Shown piece after piece: positions 63,770-64,000 of a stretch of 64,000 nt of DNA. Position 1 is the stretch's first letter. Every line of letters begins with the position of its first letter. Source of the DNA: Ideonella sp. (lineage in GTDB: Bacteria > Pseudomonadota > Gammaproteobacteria > Burkholderiales > Burkholderiaceae_C); the NCBI GenBank assembly GCA_015075545.1, contig JABTUC010000005.1, positions 62,001 through 126,000 of the forward strand, given 5' to 3'. Both the position numbers and the translations under genes were made by a program. Under the pieces are notes generated by a model that was not told where the DNA came from, did not search any database, and saw nothing but the letters and a program-made list of their open reading frames with translations.

Positions 63770-64000
63770 TCATTTCGCGGCTAAACGAACAGTTGCGCCG
63801 CTTGCCTCGGCGTGCTCGTCGAGCCACCGTGCGACCGTCGCGCGCTGCTCGGCGTTGTAGTGCAGCCCCAACTTGCTGCGCCGCCACAACACATCGTTGA
63901 CGGCACGCGCCCATTCGCGGCGGCACAGGTAGCGCAGCTCGGCCTCGTGCAGCCCGGGCGCCACCTCGGGGCCGAGCCCTGCGGGGTCGTCGAGCAGGTG
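63770..64000 (-). CDS. glpD: Glycerol-3-phosphate dehydrogenase, C-terminal part (runs off the window)
   Basis: The last 77 residues are visible, reading in from the window edge (HLLDDPAGLGPEVAPGLHEA), then ELRYLCRREWARAVNDVLWR, RRSKLGLHYNAEQRATVARW and stop. REWA-x-x-xxDVLWRRSKLGL is the conserved C-terminal block of FAD-dependent aerobic GlpD. It oxidises glycerol-3-phosphate to dihydroxyacetone phosphate at the inner membrane. The position upstream of the glycerol importer operon confirms the substrate assignment of that transporter. Confidence 0.88.
   Translation of the reverse strand, partial: HLLDDPAGLGPEVAPGLHEAELRYLCRREWARAVNDVLWRRSKLGLHYNAEQRATVARWLDEHAEASGATVRLAAK

Overview
The window is high-GC, densely packed chromosomal DNA of a betaproteobacterium of the order Burkholderiales. 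The Rubrivivax/Leptothrix/Methylibium side of the order is my inference. It rests on the clpS-clpA, cysS, accA-tilS-lysC neighbourhoods, Bug-type (TctC) binding proteins, a PEP-CTERM protein and type IV pilin, and the 2-aminoethylphosphonate and glycerol ABC operons. Coding is tightly overlapped, with many ATGA stop/start junctions.

1-5.2 kb is a decaying accessory region. It holds a LysR fragment, a Bug binding-protein gene fused to an O-methyltransferase tail, a PQ-loop membrane gene with a premature stop, an intact LysR gene, a frameshifted intradiol dioxygenase, an intact Bug gene and an intact PQ-loop gene preceded by a second methyltransferase tail. The order reads as two diverged copies of one ancestral Bug/methyltransferase/PQ-loop block. 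5.2-10.9 kb is a remnant of an integrative mobilizable element: a HigBA-type toxin-antitoxin pair with operator, ParB, a MobC-like protein, a relaxase, an AlpA-type excisionase regulator, an AbrB/PIN (VapBC) pair, toxin remnants and a TRAP permease scrap.

10.9-29.3 kb is housekeeping: UspA, acyl-CoA synthetase, cold-shock protein, ClpS/ClpA, MtfA, LpxH, two cyclophilins, a TPR protein, CysS, an AlkA-like glycosylase, AccA, TilS, aspartokinase (with an apparent one-base deletion near its 3' end), tRNA-Ser(GCU) and several small enzymes.

29.4-52.9 kb is a catabolic island. It has a complete 2-aminoethylphosphonate (2-AEP) route: ABC importer (binding protein, ATPase, fused permease), PhnW transaminase, PhnY phosphonoacetaldehyde dehydrogenase, PhnA phosphonoacetate hydrolase, a GntR regulator, a Na/Pi transporter and a PbfA-like lyase. 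Interleaved is a gamma-glutamylation set (glutamine-synthetase-like ligase, iron alcohol dehydrogenase, aldehyde dehydrogenase, two PuuD-like hydrolases) of the kind used for amino alcohols or polyamines. A second AbrB/PIN toxin-antitoxin pair sits inside that set. An identical ATTGTTGACAAT palindrome precedes the GntR gene and lies between the importer and the Na/Pi transporter gene, so it is a strong candidate operator.

53-64 kb holds a PEP-CTERM protein behind a near-consensus sigma-54 promoter, a sarcosine/dimethylglycine dehydrogenase-like FAD enzyme, a type IV pilin, and a reverse-strand glycerol ABC operon (lipoprotein, two ATPases, two permeases, DUF2160 protein) with the C-terminus of GlpD upstream. 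A 0.67-kb array of stem-loops separates the two permease genes. Taken together, 29-64 kb could salvage polar-lipid head groups (2-AEP, amino alcohol, N-methylglycines, glycerol). That integration is a hypothesis.
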